A stretch of 64,000 nt of DNA from Karalla daura (lineage: Eukaryota > Chordata > Actinopteri > Chaetodontiformes > Leiognathidae). The stretch is taken from NCBI GenBank assembly GCA_029224185.1, contig CM055191.1, positions 22,824,990-22,888,989 on the forward strand, in the 5' to 3' direction. Shown in pieces: positions 11,036-22,950 of this stretch. Below the pieces are notes generated by a model. That model saw only the letters and a program-made list of their open reading frames with translations, was not told the origin of the DNA and did not search any database. The stretch's first letter is position 1. Each line of letters begins with the position of its first letter. The translations under genes and the position numbers were made by a program.

Positions 11036-13334
11036 AGTTAGATTTCATCCGTCCTTTGTCTACATCTGTCTGGTTAATTGGCTAAAGTGTCTTATACCGT
11101 AACATCAGTTCGACTGCAAGTAGTTGGTTGACCCAGTTGTTCGCTCACTGTAAATCGCAAGGCTGAAAATGTGAAAGCATACATAGAGATGAAAAGTAGA
11201 TGCATCGGAATGTAGGGTATCCTATTAGATATGTGTGACTTTTTTCCCCACCAGGGCTCTGTGATCGAATGTTTGACAAGTTCTGCATTCAATTTGATAG
11301 TATAACATGGACCTGGACTCTATTGTCTGAACATATTTCTGATGTTTGCTCTGCCTCTCAGTGAAGAATACCATGGATTCCTCTGTGACTCAGTGTGAAT
11401 ATCAGTTAGATGTTGCATAAAGAAATACGATTGTTTAAAATCTCCTCATTGCAGTGTGAGTGGTATGTGTCCGAGACCAAAGGACAGTGAACATGCGTGA
11501 ATCGTCTGTGACATGAATATGGACTGTTTGCACGACCGTTTGTTCTCAGGTTATTTCAACAGTGATTGTTTTTGAAGGCTTTCATTGTAATTTACAATGA
11601 ATATAGAGAAACGCGTGTCTATACTAATGCTCCTCATTTCTCTTCCCACTGAGGCTTTGCTGTATTTTGAACTTGCTTCCTGCTGAGACTATGTATTTAC
11701 AGCACATGAGAAACCCGCTGCCTTTCTGTCCCCTTTTGATTTGCATGTTAATTACAAACTAAACGCCCAGAGGAAAGTCTCAGATCTGCTGGGTGCTGTG
11801 TACATCAAACCAAGTGTGTCAACAGACTTTATTAGTCATTGCCATAATATTTAATTAGATAGCAGTGGAGCCTAAATTAAAATTAAAAAAAGAAAAATTT
11901 CAGATTTTTTGCTAGAAAATGAGCCTCTCCGTGCGCTCGCTGACACTGAAACATCAAAGGAACAATTGTTCTATCAAAGTAAGTCCTGGGGGCAGGATGT
12001 GGCGTAAGAATCAGACTGAATTGGCAGAAAAGCAAGCGGGCGAGTTATGACACCATGGGAATACCAACTAAGGAAAGGAGAAACGTGGCCTGGAGTGGAC
12101 AACGCTGAAAACATCCTGACCAGCCCCAGGCTCCATTCCAACACTAAGGTGAGGCCTTTCTGTGGCTTAACCAGTTACAATCAAAGAGTCTGAACCCGGG
12201 ATCGACTCCTTTTACCCACTTCAAAAGCGGCCCTGTGAGGTGGACTTTGGGAGGGCTTTTGTGGGACCATGAACATGTGTGTGTTAGCAAGTCAAAGTCT
12301 AATTCCTGATGCTCTGCTGCAGACAACCAGTTCCAGTTCCAATTCAACCTCAGCGGGTAAATGGCGATGTCGTATGAGTCACCTCTTACTTCCTTGGAGT
12401 CTTTCATTCTGCAGAAGTTCTGATTCAGACTCGTTAATGGGACTGCATTACTCATACTAAAGCATGTGATAGACCAATCGGTCACTGAGTGCGCGGCTGG
12501 CATGGAATGACAATGGTGGGAGCAGAATTGTTAGAACGTTGAGAACAAATCCAAATCCACATGTCTTATGAATATGCCAGGTCCTCAGAAAAAGATCCAC
12601 CACGGGCCGACGTTCTTGCCGGAACGTTTTCCGCTGTGCCACGGAGTCACCGGGGAATGTCTAACCAGACATCGCATGTTCGTTAATGCTAACTTGTGCA
12701 TGAGATGAGAGGGTGTAATTTTCATGTCAAGCAGGGGCAGAGCATGATGACACAAGGACATTACAAGGCTAAGTTTGAACAGGGCTGCTCCTAAAAGTGG
12801 GTGGCTAGCGCCTGCTGATGAGGTCTTCACATGAAACGCAGCTGAGACTGACGCAAATGTCATTAGTTTTGGTTAGAAGGCAAAGTATTAGGTGTTTTGG
12901 ACCCCATGATAGCACTAATGGGAAATACAGAGGGTCTTTGAACCACCTCAACATTAATTTGAAGCCTTGAAACGATCTTATCACAAATTTTTCCTCTCTC
13001 TCTCCCTCTCTCTTTTGACTCCCCACTCTCTCTCTTTTGACTCCCCTCTCTTGTGTGTCCCCATCAGTTCTGGGAATTAAACTTGTTTCAAAACAGCTCC
13101 TTCATCCCTTTTAATACCTGATCCAGCAGTCAGGACACAGATCCTTCTATTCACATTCACCCGCACTCCAGTGCTTACCACTAAAATTAGTTACAAGAAA
13201 TGAAGTCAGTAGAGGAAATGATCCCTTTCCAGCAGGCCCACAAGTAGCTTCTCAGAAGCTCTACAACAAGCAAAACTCTCTCTGCTTCGTGTCAGTTCGT
13301 TTCAAGTACTGTACGGCTGACTGCTTGTTTCCTC
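11036..13334. other. Intergenic, nothing recognised
   Basis: There are no convincing exons or mobile elements. A duplicated ctctctcttttgactcccc unit occurs near 13005-13047. Confidence 0.55.
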
Positions 13335-13520
13335 TACTCTTAAAATGTGGACTTTCAAGGATGCAGTCCCGGGCTGGGGTCATCAATAGCAAGCTGGTGG
13401 CCTAAAGCAAGCTCAACCGAGACCTCCTGACCTTAAATATCAGTGCAATGGAGAGTTCAAACTTTCAGTGAACATAGGCTGTTCTGGCCATCTCTCATTG
13501 CCACATTCTGTGCCACTGTG
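13335..13520 (+). repeat. Unclassified interspersed repeat, copy B
   Basis: This is the second copy of the repeat at 10847-11035: gactttcaaggatgcagtcc, ggctggggtcatca, gtggcctaaagcaagct and, at the end, aggctgttctggccatctc. It forms the left end of a 4-kb cluster of transposon debris. Confidence 0.7.
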
Positions 13521-13599
13521 AGACAGCATGCACCTGGCAGCTGCTACTCCGGATATTGTCTGTAAACGCAAAAATTCTATAGTTCTGGTGGACATAACG

Positions 13600-14110
13600 T
13601 TGTCATGGGCTGTGTGTTCGGACCAATCAGAAAGCTTGTTTCTATCCTGATTACCAGTTTCCTCCTCCTCTGCTTACTGTCACATCCAGACTTTAAAGCA
13701 CTCTTGCCTGCCTTACTGCCTTTTTTGCTCCATCCAGACTTTGACCGTGTTTTTCGCCCGCCTTTCTTTCGACCTTTCTTCCGGACTCCGTTTGCTCTCG
13801 CTCTGCCAGCCCGTCTGGACCGACCTGCCTTTGCCCCTGGACCTCTCTTGGTCTGTTCACCTGGTAAACCAACTAGCGCTTGTTATCTGACTATCCTTGC
13901 TCTCCTGTCCTCCCTGATCGACCTGTGTGTCCGAACTAGTTTCTGTCTTTGTTTCTTGTCTCAGCCCAGGTAGTACTTAATCTGCCTTTCGTTTTTGACT
14001 CTCCTACTAACTGTGTTATCACAGGCTTCGGGCCTAGTATCTGTACCTGTTTTCACCTGTGTAAATAAATTCCTTGACATTTTTGAGTGTGCGTTTGGGT
14101 TTTCCCGTGG
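13600..14110 (+). mobile_element. LTR-like fragment with poly(A) signal
   Basis: The plus strand is pyrimidine-rich and ends in an AATAAA signal at 14064-14069, then a GT-rich stretch and gtgcgtttgggttttccc. That arrangement is common at the R-U5 end of teleost gypsy-type LTRs. No internal retroelement coding region is attached and no terminal duplication was identified, so a solo LTR or a gene-terminator fragment are both possible. Confidence 0.35.
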
Positions 14111-14339
14111 TCCGTGTTAAACATACAAAGAATACATAATACTGTATATAGAATACATCCAATACACAGTTTCATACATAAAATACACATATACAACACA
14201 GAATACATAAGGCAAGACAAGCACCATACTTACACAAGGCAATTCAGAAGGCTTTACAGATGAATAGCAAGAATATTTAAGTAGAAAAAGTAGCACACTG
14301 AAAACAGCAGATTGCAAAGTAGAAGTGAATGAAATTGAC

Positions 14340-15142
14340 GCTATAGGAAAGCTGCAGTGAACAATGTTTTCAGCCCTGACTTAAATGAGCTGATAATTTG
14401 TGCACACGCTCTGCCGGGCCAGATATTATTGGAGACGGGCCAATTTTGGCCTCCGGGCCTCCAGCTGCCTGCCACTGACCTAAGAGGTCTAGATGCTTCA
14501 TACCCAACCAGCAGCTCCAACATGCATTTAGGTCCAAGACCATTCAGTGACTTGTAGACAAATCACCAGTGACAGGATTTTAAACTGGATCCTTTGACAC
14601 ACAGGAAGCCAGTGCAGGGATTTAAGGACTGGTGTGATATGGGCCATTTTCTTGCTATTTTCTTGCTATTGGTCATGACTCTGGCAGCAGCTTTCTGGAT
14701 GAGCTGCAGCTGTTTGATTGATTTTTTTCCCCAAGACCTCTAAAGACACTATTACAGTAATCTAGCCCAATAAGAATACATGCATGAAGACAGACAGAAA
14801 ATAGACAGAAATCCCTTAATTTGTGCAATGTTTTTGAGATGGTAGTAGGCTGATTTAGTGATAGTCTTTATGTGGCTGTTGAAATTCAGGTCCGAGTCCA
14901 TGAGTGCACCAAGGTTTCTGGCTTGGTCGGCTGTTTTTAGTGTCGCTGAGTCAAGCCGGCCACTGACCTTACGTCTTGATTATTTGGAATCAAAAACAAT
15001 GACTCTGTCTTTTGTGCATTGAGCCGGAGAGAAATCTGGCCCATCCACTGTTTGGCCTGTTGGACACACTCCCTCAGCGACTGCGGTGGACTGTATTGAC
15101 TGCACTGGACATGTGGTGACACATCTCTGCTGCATGGACCCT

Positions 15143-15206
<64 letters not shown>

Positions 15207-15560
15207 CACACATATCAATATGAATAACATATATATTCAAAATCGGGACTGAGGGAAGTATATGCCATCATACCATAAACAAAAGACAAAAACAAAATCA
15301 GACTCGAATGAAGGTGTTTTTGTTCGCTGAGTGAAAGTCTCCACCAGGTCCCCCTATTCACATTCACCCTCACTCTGGAAACATGCCATGCTCACAGCAT
15401 TGTCCAAATCTCCCTGGACGTGGCTCACAGTCACACTGACAGGCTGGCATATATAGAGTGAAATGGAATGGCACCAGTATTGTTCCTTGTGGAGCCCTGG
15501 TTGTGCTCCAGACTGTTGGAGGTACACAGTTCTCCATCTCGGCTAACCGTTTGTCAAGAG
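14340..15560 (-). mobile_element. LINE (non-LTR retrotransposon) remnants, RT-derived
   Basis: Broken reverse-transcriptase pieces are readable on the minus strand. RAPQGTILVPFHFTLY lies around 15460-15515 and matches the GAPQGTVLAPFLFTLY-type RT core. WMGQISLRLNAQKTESL lies near 14995-15050 and resembles the downstream segment that ends in the conserved LN-DKTE. HITPVLKSLHWLPV lies near 14600-14650 and GLKTLFTAAF near 14345-14375; both are typical of the end of L2/Rex-type LINEs. The frame is interrupted by stops and a (CA)28 expansion, so the element is dead. The first motif may come from a different LINE family than the others, which would make this a nested or adjacent pair. Confidence 0.75.
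15146..15202 (+). repeat. (CA)n microsatellite, about 28 units
   Basis: An uninterrupted CA run lies inside the LINE remnant and is likely length-polymorphic. Confidence 0.97.
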
Positions 15561-15589
15561 CTAATTTGTGTATTGTCTTCTTCCTGTGT

Positions 15590-16135
15590 GTGGGACGTCA
15601 GCTGGGGTTGTGGCAGAACTTTATGCAGTGTGTAGATGAAGTTGGCTCCCATGTGGACCACCACAGAAAAGGAAGACCAAGAGTTGCCGCTGCTACAGAG
15701 GACAAGTTCATTAGTTACCAGCTGCAGGAACTGCATATTAAGAGGACCTCAGATTGGAGTTGTCCACATAAATGTGTGAGCGGATGGTTGTTGTTTGTCG
15801 GTTTGCACTCAGTCGGAAGCTTGTTTGTTTCAACAGGACCATGACCCCAATCACACCCCGAGGCTATGTACAGACCATTTGTCCAGGACGTAGAATGATG
15901 GAGTGTAGTGTCAGATGGCCTGGCCTCCACACAGCCCACCTGACTTTAGGTCAATTACAGTGGTTTGGGGGGGGGGGGTTAGTCTGGCCACAGAGTGCCT
16001 TCTTCACGACTGTTGGACAACTATTCCTCTGGACTACGTGATGAATCTTGTTGAGAGAATGCCAAGAATGTGCGAGGCTGTCATCAAGCTTTGGAGTAAT
16101 ATGAAACATTTCACTGTATCTCATTATATTCCTTG
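15590..16135 (+). mobile_element. Tc1-like transposase remnant, internally deleted
   Basis: Pieces of a Tc1/mariner transposase appear in order on the plus strand, in shifting frames. GRPRVAAATEDKF at about 15671 corresponds to the GRPR motif after the DNA-binding region. A QDHDPNHTP-type segment at about 15836-15860 covers the second catalytic Asp region. MAWPPHSPPDF at 15915 corresponds to the WPPQSPDLNPIE motif. LVERMPRMCEAVIK at about 16048 is the usual C-terminal block. The region between the first two blocks, including the first catalytic Asp, is missing, and stops and a poly(G) run interrupt the rest. It is non-functional; no terminal inverted repeats were found. Confidence 0.85.
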
Positions 16136-16264
16136 CGTAAGGAACATGGATGGACACTGTATGCTGACCACCCAGCGAGCACTTGTGCCTGTTGCACCAG
16201 CTGCAGGTCTATTGGCTGGGAGCTATCCGTCACTGATGCTTCACCCCTTTCATTCTGTAACTTC

Positions 16265-16400
16265 TCAATGTGAGGTCCACATAGCAGGACAGCACTTAGC
16301 GCTGTTGCCTCACGGCGAGAGGGTTGCTGCCGCAGCTTAATAACTCCAGGTTACATGTTTTCCCTGTTCTCCCTTGCTCAGCCTCTCCTGCCTGATCCCC
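16265..16400 (+). mobile_element. SINE-like fragment
   Basis: The block cagcacttagcgctgttgcc, followed by tcacggcgagagggttgctg, is the widespread teleost repeat head (tggttagcgctgttgcctca type). It is followed by a gttttccctgttctccct block similar to the repeat at 8385-8680. The copy is truncated and diverged. The class is inferred from memory of the consensus. Confidence 0.5.
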
Positions 16401-16647
16401 CAGGGCCTTCTCTGTCCACTCTCAATGAGTCACTGAGTGGATGTCTTTATGGATGACTTTATTACCATCTTATATAGTTCCTGCTGCTAACATGGGACCA
16501 GCTCGTTCTGGAAACACTGATATCATTATCAGTAGGTTTGGACACAGAATACATACAAGATGTTTTGCCATTGGACGGGGTCTTTTTTCAATGACTCATT
16601 GAAAGGAAGACGAATAAGCGCATTGCACGAATAACACATCAATGTTT

Positions 16648-17411
16648 ACAGTTTTTCTCAATCGCTTTGGTGTTATTCTCACAGTCGAATTAACATTTGT
16701 TTTTCCTCAGCATTTACAGTTAGTCAACCTGCAAAAGTGCATCCCTTGCTGAAAATGGATAGCTCATCCCTCGAAAGCAAGTATTTATGTCAGGGAAACT
16801 GTCACTGTCATCAAAATGAGAAGTTTTGTCGCCATCTTTACAAACAAGACTGTCAACCCCCCCTCCACTGTATACCTTCCACCTCCAGTCAGAGAAAAAC
16901 TCCTCCTGTCGTGTGCTGCAAACCACTTTCTGAGCAGATCTGAGTGCTGAAAATGGGCATTATCTCACAATGCAACATGCCATTCTCAAGGACTGTACCC
17001 AAAGAGTGTCTAGGAAAGTTGGAAGGTGTGTATTATCTGGACCAGAAAAAAAAATGAAAGAAAGAAAGGTATATGATCTGCTTTTGATAACGAGTTCAAT
17101 GATTTGGCATGTAATGACTGAAGCAATGAAATGAGGACTATTAGTTTTATTGAGAGTGGCTTTTCAGCTTTAATAAGTGTAGTTCATTTTTACCGATATG
17201 GCAAAGACGATGATGATATAAAAGAAGCAGAGAATTGTATGAAAGCAGTTGATACATGCCCAAAAGCACTGGCAATTTGTTCCGAGGCAGGAGAAACTGC
17301 CACAGTACCATGATGTGCACAAGTGACTGAATGTTGTGGGGGCTGAAGTCATAGTTATGAGAATTTCAGTCGTGTTGTGAGAACAGCACCGAAGCGACTG
17401 AGAAAAACTGT
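16648..17411. mobile_element. Non-autonomous DNA transposon with 36-bp TIRs
   Basis: The ends are inverted copies: 16648-16683 (begins acagtttttctcaatcgctt) and 17376-17411 (its reverse complement begins acagtttttctcagtcgctt). They match at 32 of 36 positions, and all four differences are transitions. The 764-bp element has no transposase frame, so it is a MITE-like copy mobilised in trans. An unambiguous target-site duplication was not seen. The superfamily is not assigned. Confidence 0.8.
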
Positions 17412-18897
17412 CATTGAAATGATGGTGATGGATTGCCTTCAAGTAACGCGTGATAGGAGGGATCGCGTGCTTGGAAAGGGAGTTAGAAAGACATCTCAAG
17501 GATCAAACTAGATTAAAGGAACCAGAAGAACGAAGAGCAGCGCAGGATTGAGATTTTCATTAACAGGGAACCACATATGGCAGAAGTGCCTGACATCCAC
17601 TCTGTTGCCGAGATACGGAACGCAAAGTGAAGATTAGGTTTGATGACTCACTAAGTGAAAATCCGGAGGAAATGTAAAAAGACATAACAATAACAACAGA
17701 GTGCGGGACGCCTTCCATTAATTTATAATTAAATGGCTTCAGTGTTTATTCGGGGTCTCGGCAGTCCTAAAATCTAAACAGATTACTCGGAGGTCTGGCT
17801 GGAAATTGCACTCACTTCTCCAACGTAATTGCCACTCAGGTTGCTCAAATGTGGCTAATCGATGTTCCCATAAGATCTCCCTAATGAATTTGCGTAACGC
17901 ATTTGCCAGAGTTTATGTATGGAACGTGCACGTACAGTGTTACATGGGGGAATTATCCGTCAAACATCAGTCCCGCCTGTTGCACCCCCAGAGAGTTCCC
18001 ATCTCGAGCCAAAGTCTTAGCTCACACGTGTTTGCTCAGCAGACCTGTCTTGGAGTGGAGAGGTTGCACGTCCAGCGGTCGGTGAATGAACAAATCTCAC
18101 ACACCTCGATGGAACTGAGTGGTGTGAACAGTCCAAGAAACACAACGTATAACGTGCGACTTATCAAAGCGATACGTGTCATAATATTTTGCTCTGAAGG
18201 GAGTCTGCAGCAGTGTCATTTCCTTAATGTGCACTGTGAGCAATAATGACAATAACAAGGAGAGCGCACAACTGATCAATGTAATTAAGCAGCACTCGGT
18301 TTTAGGAGAGAATGTCATCCTTTGTCATCCCCATGCGCAGCATGACACAGATTACAAAGGGACACTTTTCTTGGTATTTTCTGCCACTGAATGACATTAT
18401 GCGCCGTTCTGTCGAGGGGCTTTTTATCCCGAGGCTTGTTTTTGAAGATGTGTGTGCTCAGTGTGAACACAGCCACCATTTTAAAGCCAACGCAGTTTTA
18501 TTCTACCCGGTCAAATCCGCCTCCATTCATGTTGACAAGTCGTAGCAAATCCCGAAGCACCTCATGTGCGGAGCCTTTTCATTTTGCTGCACTGTTTGTG
18601 TTTCAGAGTCCACGTCTGAAAGAAAAGAAGCTACGGAAAGTGCATTACTCAAGAAGGAAATTAACAGAAAAGGCAAAGCGGGAAAATGCATTCTCTATCC
18701 TATATTGAGCATCCGAAGGAGGTCAGGGCTCTGGGGTGATAGAAATATTATAATAGAATCAGAAAGCCAGCGAGCAAACTTGCAAACAGAGAATAATAAA
18801 ACCGTCGTCTCAAACTGTGCTCCTGTGCTGGCTGCAGAGAAGGTGGAAAATTATGCGCCGTTTATGCAAAGCCTATTGGGAAAACACGCACTGGAAG

Positions 18898-18934
<37 letters not shown>

Positions 18935-20640
18935 TGTATCTGCGTGCGTTTGTCTGTGTCTGTCTGCTTTAATTATGCATTCGTAATGAATGTTCTCGAT
19001 TCTATGGACTTTAGGAGATAAAAAAGAAGCAGCCCGTTTGGTGGACGTAACAAAGCAAAGCAAAAGCAACCGGGCCGATCGCCTCGGAGGCGGCGCCAGT
19101 TTTTCTTTCCTTTATGTATCCCATCACGTAAAACACGGAGAGAACCGCTCTGTCCGTAGTTCGGAACGCTCAGTGATTTCCTTTCCTGTCGATGGTCCGC
19201 AGGCTCATTAGCGAGCCGTAAAATCATCGCCACAGTGAACAGAGGGTGGGGAAATGGGAGCTTGCGCAAAGCAAAGCCACTGTGACACACCAAAGGGCCG
19301 TGATTCTTTCCAAAGAGGCGTTCACTTGTCACTCCGTTTTGTACATCAAAGGCCGCCTGCCACCAGGAGACTAAAAAAACTCTGCAAACCGGTGCTGCAG
19401 ATTAGACGTGGCGGTTGACGCCAAAGATGGTATCACATCGGGAAAGATGGCATGACACTGGATCCTGGGAGATATGAGCCGGGGGCTGGGGATATTTCTG
19501 GCAACTGTTGCGTCTGAGGCGTTTTCATTATAAGACAAAAGGCTCTCGTGAACCCCGCAAATCTAACGTGGGTAGGCTGTGGCAGGAAGGCAGCACGGAT
19601 CGTATCAAGTAATTACCAGTTATTTCTTGTTATTGTTTATTTCAGACCAGTTGAAGGTCCACCTTCACGTCAAGATGTGACTTGGAACCAGTCCTCCCAG
19701 TTGTACCTCAAAGCCTCGATTCGCGCGTGTTTGCTTTTCTTTTGACTTCGCCACATTTGTGTGTGTTGCCCTGTTTTTTTTTGTTTGTTTTTTTTTCTGT
19801 GATGCTCATTTCTTCAATGGAGCCGGTCTCAGCTCTAAACTTCACTCTTCAGCCAAACTAATACTAAATACCACTACATAAATACATGAATACACGTGAA
19901 AGTGAAGCACACATTTTGAGCATGAACCACAAAGCGCAGCCCTAATAGGACTTCTGTGATTTCGATTGTTTTTTCATAGTGAACAACCAAATCATTGAAA
20001 ATTGTAAACAGTGTGATGAGGGCATACCCTATTCTAATTATCCCACACTGTTGTTTTCATCTTTATCATCATTAATGTATTTGTTGCTATTTGCTGCCGG
20101 AGGAACAAGTTCCACACTGAAACGGACTAACACCAGGCCGACCCGGTGTGCCTGCGCCTACCTTCATAAGCTGCGGCCCACACGTCTGACCTAGCGATGA
20201 GAGTGAATGCGAAGGTTTTCCCTGTCACTGTATCTAATGCAAACTAAGTGTAATAGTTTGTCAAAACATTTGGAAACATTTGCGCGACCCCAGGATTACC
20301 ATGTTTGAACAGTTTTGCTGTTGACACTGTGACGGCGTTAATGTTTTTGTTTCCCCGTGCTGGAATGTACCTGCGCACCGGGTACTGTTCCCCCCCCGCG
20401 TTCTCCCCTGAATCGGTCGTTCGGTGTCGCAAACTGGGATTCGGGGGCGATGGTACATCTCTTTACTTCTGTACGGTTTGGACCCGTGCCGGTGCTGTGC
20501 CAGATCGCAGCGATTGCGTTGCCGTTTCCACTTGAACGAGTTGTTGAACTGCGCCCCGTGATGCAACAGACACACAGCAAAAGCTGCCCGAGTGCACATA
20601 TCTGCTCTTCCCCTCCATCCGCTGATCCGCGGGACGGAAT
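17412..20640. other. Intergenic, nothing recognised apart from a GT run
   Basis: Several short frames occur (for example 17806-18246) but show no domains, codon pattern or splice context. A (GT)n run is at 18903-18933. Confidence 0.5.
18903..18933 (+). repeat. (TG)n microsatellite
   Basis: An uninterrupted TG run of about 15 units. Confidence 0.97.
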
Positions 20641-20689
20641 TCTGCAGCAGGTCGCATCTAAGAGCTAAATTCTTCAAGGGGATTCAGAC

Positions 20690-20859
20690 GCTCCAACATG
20701 GCCGCGCAGTACCGGCTGGCTGCTGCCTCTTTCAACTCAGAGCAAGGGAGACAGATTCATTTTGTTGGCAGGGGCTGCAAGTCGTGTTTGAGCTGTGAGA
20801 TCTGAAGGGGAAGTTCCTCTGCCCCCCCCCCCCCCCCCCCCCCATCCTCTCATCACACC

Positions 20860-20913
<54 letters not shown>

Positions 20914-21098
20914 TCTCTCTCTCTCTCTCTCTGTCTCACACACACACACACTCCCTCTCTCCCCCCTCTCCCTCACTCACAGCTCAGCATCTCCACTCTC
21001 ACGATACGTGGACGCTTCCCTCTGATGCTCCACAGAGGCACCATCCAGTCCATCTGAGCCATTTCTGGAGAGGATTTGAGTCAGAGCTCCTGCGAGAG
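20690..21098 (+). promoter_or_regulatory. Candidate non-coding first exon and promoter
   Basis: A CpG-rich segment with a YY1-like caacatggccgcgc at about 20695 is followed, after the pyrimidine tract, by sequence ending in a strong donor, gagag|gtgagt, at 21098/21099. The next plus-strand coding exon is mc5r at 28412, so this may be a distant 5' UTR exon of mc5r, or the start of an unrelated non-coding transcript. This is inference from the donor and base composition only. Confidence 0.3.
20822..20952 (+). repeat. Compound poly(C)/(CT)n/(CA)n tract
   Basis: There are 22 consecutive C at 20822-20843, then a (CT)n run from about 20867 to 20932 with one CA interruption, then (CA)n. The plus strand is almost purely pyrimidine for over 100 bp. 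Confidence 0.95.
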
Positions 21099-22950
21099 GT
21101 GAGTCATTCTTTATCCCCGTCTCCCCTCACACGACGGGTTCTCAGCAGCATCTCAGGAAGCAGCCCTGCATCTCTGCCTTCATTTTGTGTGACATTTGTT
21201 CAGTAGTTCAGTAATTCAGGCATCACGATGCTTGATTGTTATTTTTAACCTTTGAGGTGCCATGACATGTGTTTGTGTTCAATCTTCATGTTATTCTGTG
21301 ATGTGAAGTGCAGTTTGGAGGGAAAGACCGGACAGCAGGTTTATTCTACTGACCACCAGCCGATATTGTTTACTTTTTGCTTTTTGCTCGACTATATAAA
21401 TAGATCAGAATGGACTGCATTTCACCTGTAGATAATCATGTGATATAAACTTATAAATACCTAGATCAACTGTCAGGGGGATGAACTCCCTGCTAATCCA
21501 CCTGCATCGTTTGTCCTGATCATCTCAACTCTGACCGCTCACTGTACGCAAGACATGTGCACAGTTGGCATAAAAAAAAAAGTAGTTTGAATGGCTTCCG
21601 TTTGTCATGGACACGTCCCGCATGTGTTTTTCAAGGCTGAGAGGCTGAGATCAGGATAGCAACTTTGTCGGCTGCTGTGTGCTGGGAGCGGCGGCCGCTC
21701 TGCTTCCGTCCGCTGCGGCTCGGAGCTGTGCTGAAATGTGTAGGGTTGATTCAGAGCTCAGACCTGAGCTCCCCCGGCGCTCTCCCACCACTTCCTATGG
21801 AAACACAAACACGCAGAGAGCTCCGCGTGGCACGGTCTCATCATGGCATCCCGCCAGATGTGGAGGAAAACACTCTGCTTATGTAATATAGAGCGGGGGG
21901 TGGGGGGGGGGGTGGGGGGGGTGGAGACGATGGGAAGTTTGCGGCTGGGTGGCGTGTTATCATGTCAGCGCCACAGTGTGACAGCGGGGGGCACGGAGAC
22001 GGGGGCCGAGACGCTGCTGATTCATTAGCAGGAGGTGAGACGGGAGTAGGTGCCGTCGGCGCGGTGCCCCGGAGGCTGCTCGTCCAGCCTAATCGTTGCT
22101 GTGATGACTGTGACAAAAAAACAAACAAAAACAAACCGTTCTCTTCAGATCTGCGATATTTCTGGCGAGCGGTGAACGCATCTCCTCCTTGCGCGTGGCG
22201 GGCCAGCGGGGCCCTCGGCGGATCGAATGTGAGGTGCAATCGGAAAAGAATAGGCGGTGGATTCAGGAGCCGGGGGGGGTGGGGGGTGGGCGGGGCTTCA
22301 GCTCTCAGCGTGGGTCTCAGTGAGTTTGGTGAACCTCCCTCCCTCCCACTGCTCCGGGGGCCTTTCGCGTCCACTTTTGTCCAATTGCATACAAGATGTT
22401 GGCGCAGCTTCAGGTGAGAGGCGTGAGACATGAATACGCTGCTGAATGATTAGCATAGATGATGATTTGAGGATGATTTGAGATTTGAGGATGATTTGAG
22501 GATGATTTTGAGGATGAGGAGCAGGATCTCACCGCGGCACAATCATTTCACGTGCGGGCTTTGATCATGTCCGCGCATCTCCGCACCCAAAGCAAACAAC
22601 GACGACAACAGCAGGCGGCAGCTGGTGGCAACCCCGCGCGGCCGATTAGCATGAGAACCCGCCGCGAGCACGAGACGATGGAGGCTTGAGTGCGGCGGCG
22701 GCTGGTGTTCTGGCGATGTCTCGGGAGCCTTCGACAGCGTCCGCGACAGCGTGGCTATGGCAACTATCAGAGAGGCGCTCAGGAGGCGTCGTCGGAGTCG
22801 GTCACATCGTGAGATCAGCGGGGAGAGATCTGATTGCCGTGCTCCAGGCTCCAGGCTTAGCTGCGGTGGATCAGCCCTCCCCGGGTCGGTTTATGCAGAT
22901 CAAAAGTGAGGGAAGGCTCAGCGTCCGTCTGGCTGGAGGATAGGACGTTA
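21099..22950. other. GC-rich, CpG-rich region without recognised gene
   Basis: The 21.66-22.4 kb and 22.54-22.93 kb parts are CpG-rich, with G-runs at about 21895-21925 and 22268-22293. The unit gatgatttga repeats near 22457-22510. Several GC-driven open frames are present on both strands but have no recognisable domains. This may be a CpG island belonging to the exon proposed at 20690-21098. Confidence 0.4.

Noticed and set aside
17806..18246. 146-codon plus-strand frame
   Set aside because: No domain and irregular codon use; it lies in repeat-adjacent intergenic DNA.
21841..22431. 196-codon minus-strand frame in the CpG-rich 22-kb region
   Set aside because: It is Pro-rich translation of G/C runs, with no homologous motif or splice sites; GC-rich DNA readily gives long frames.
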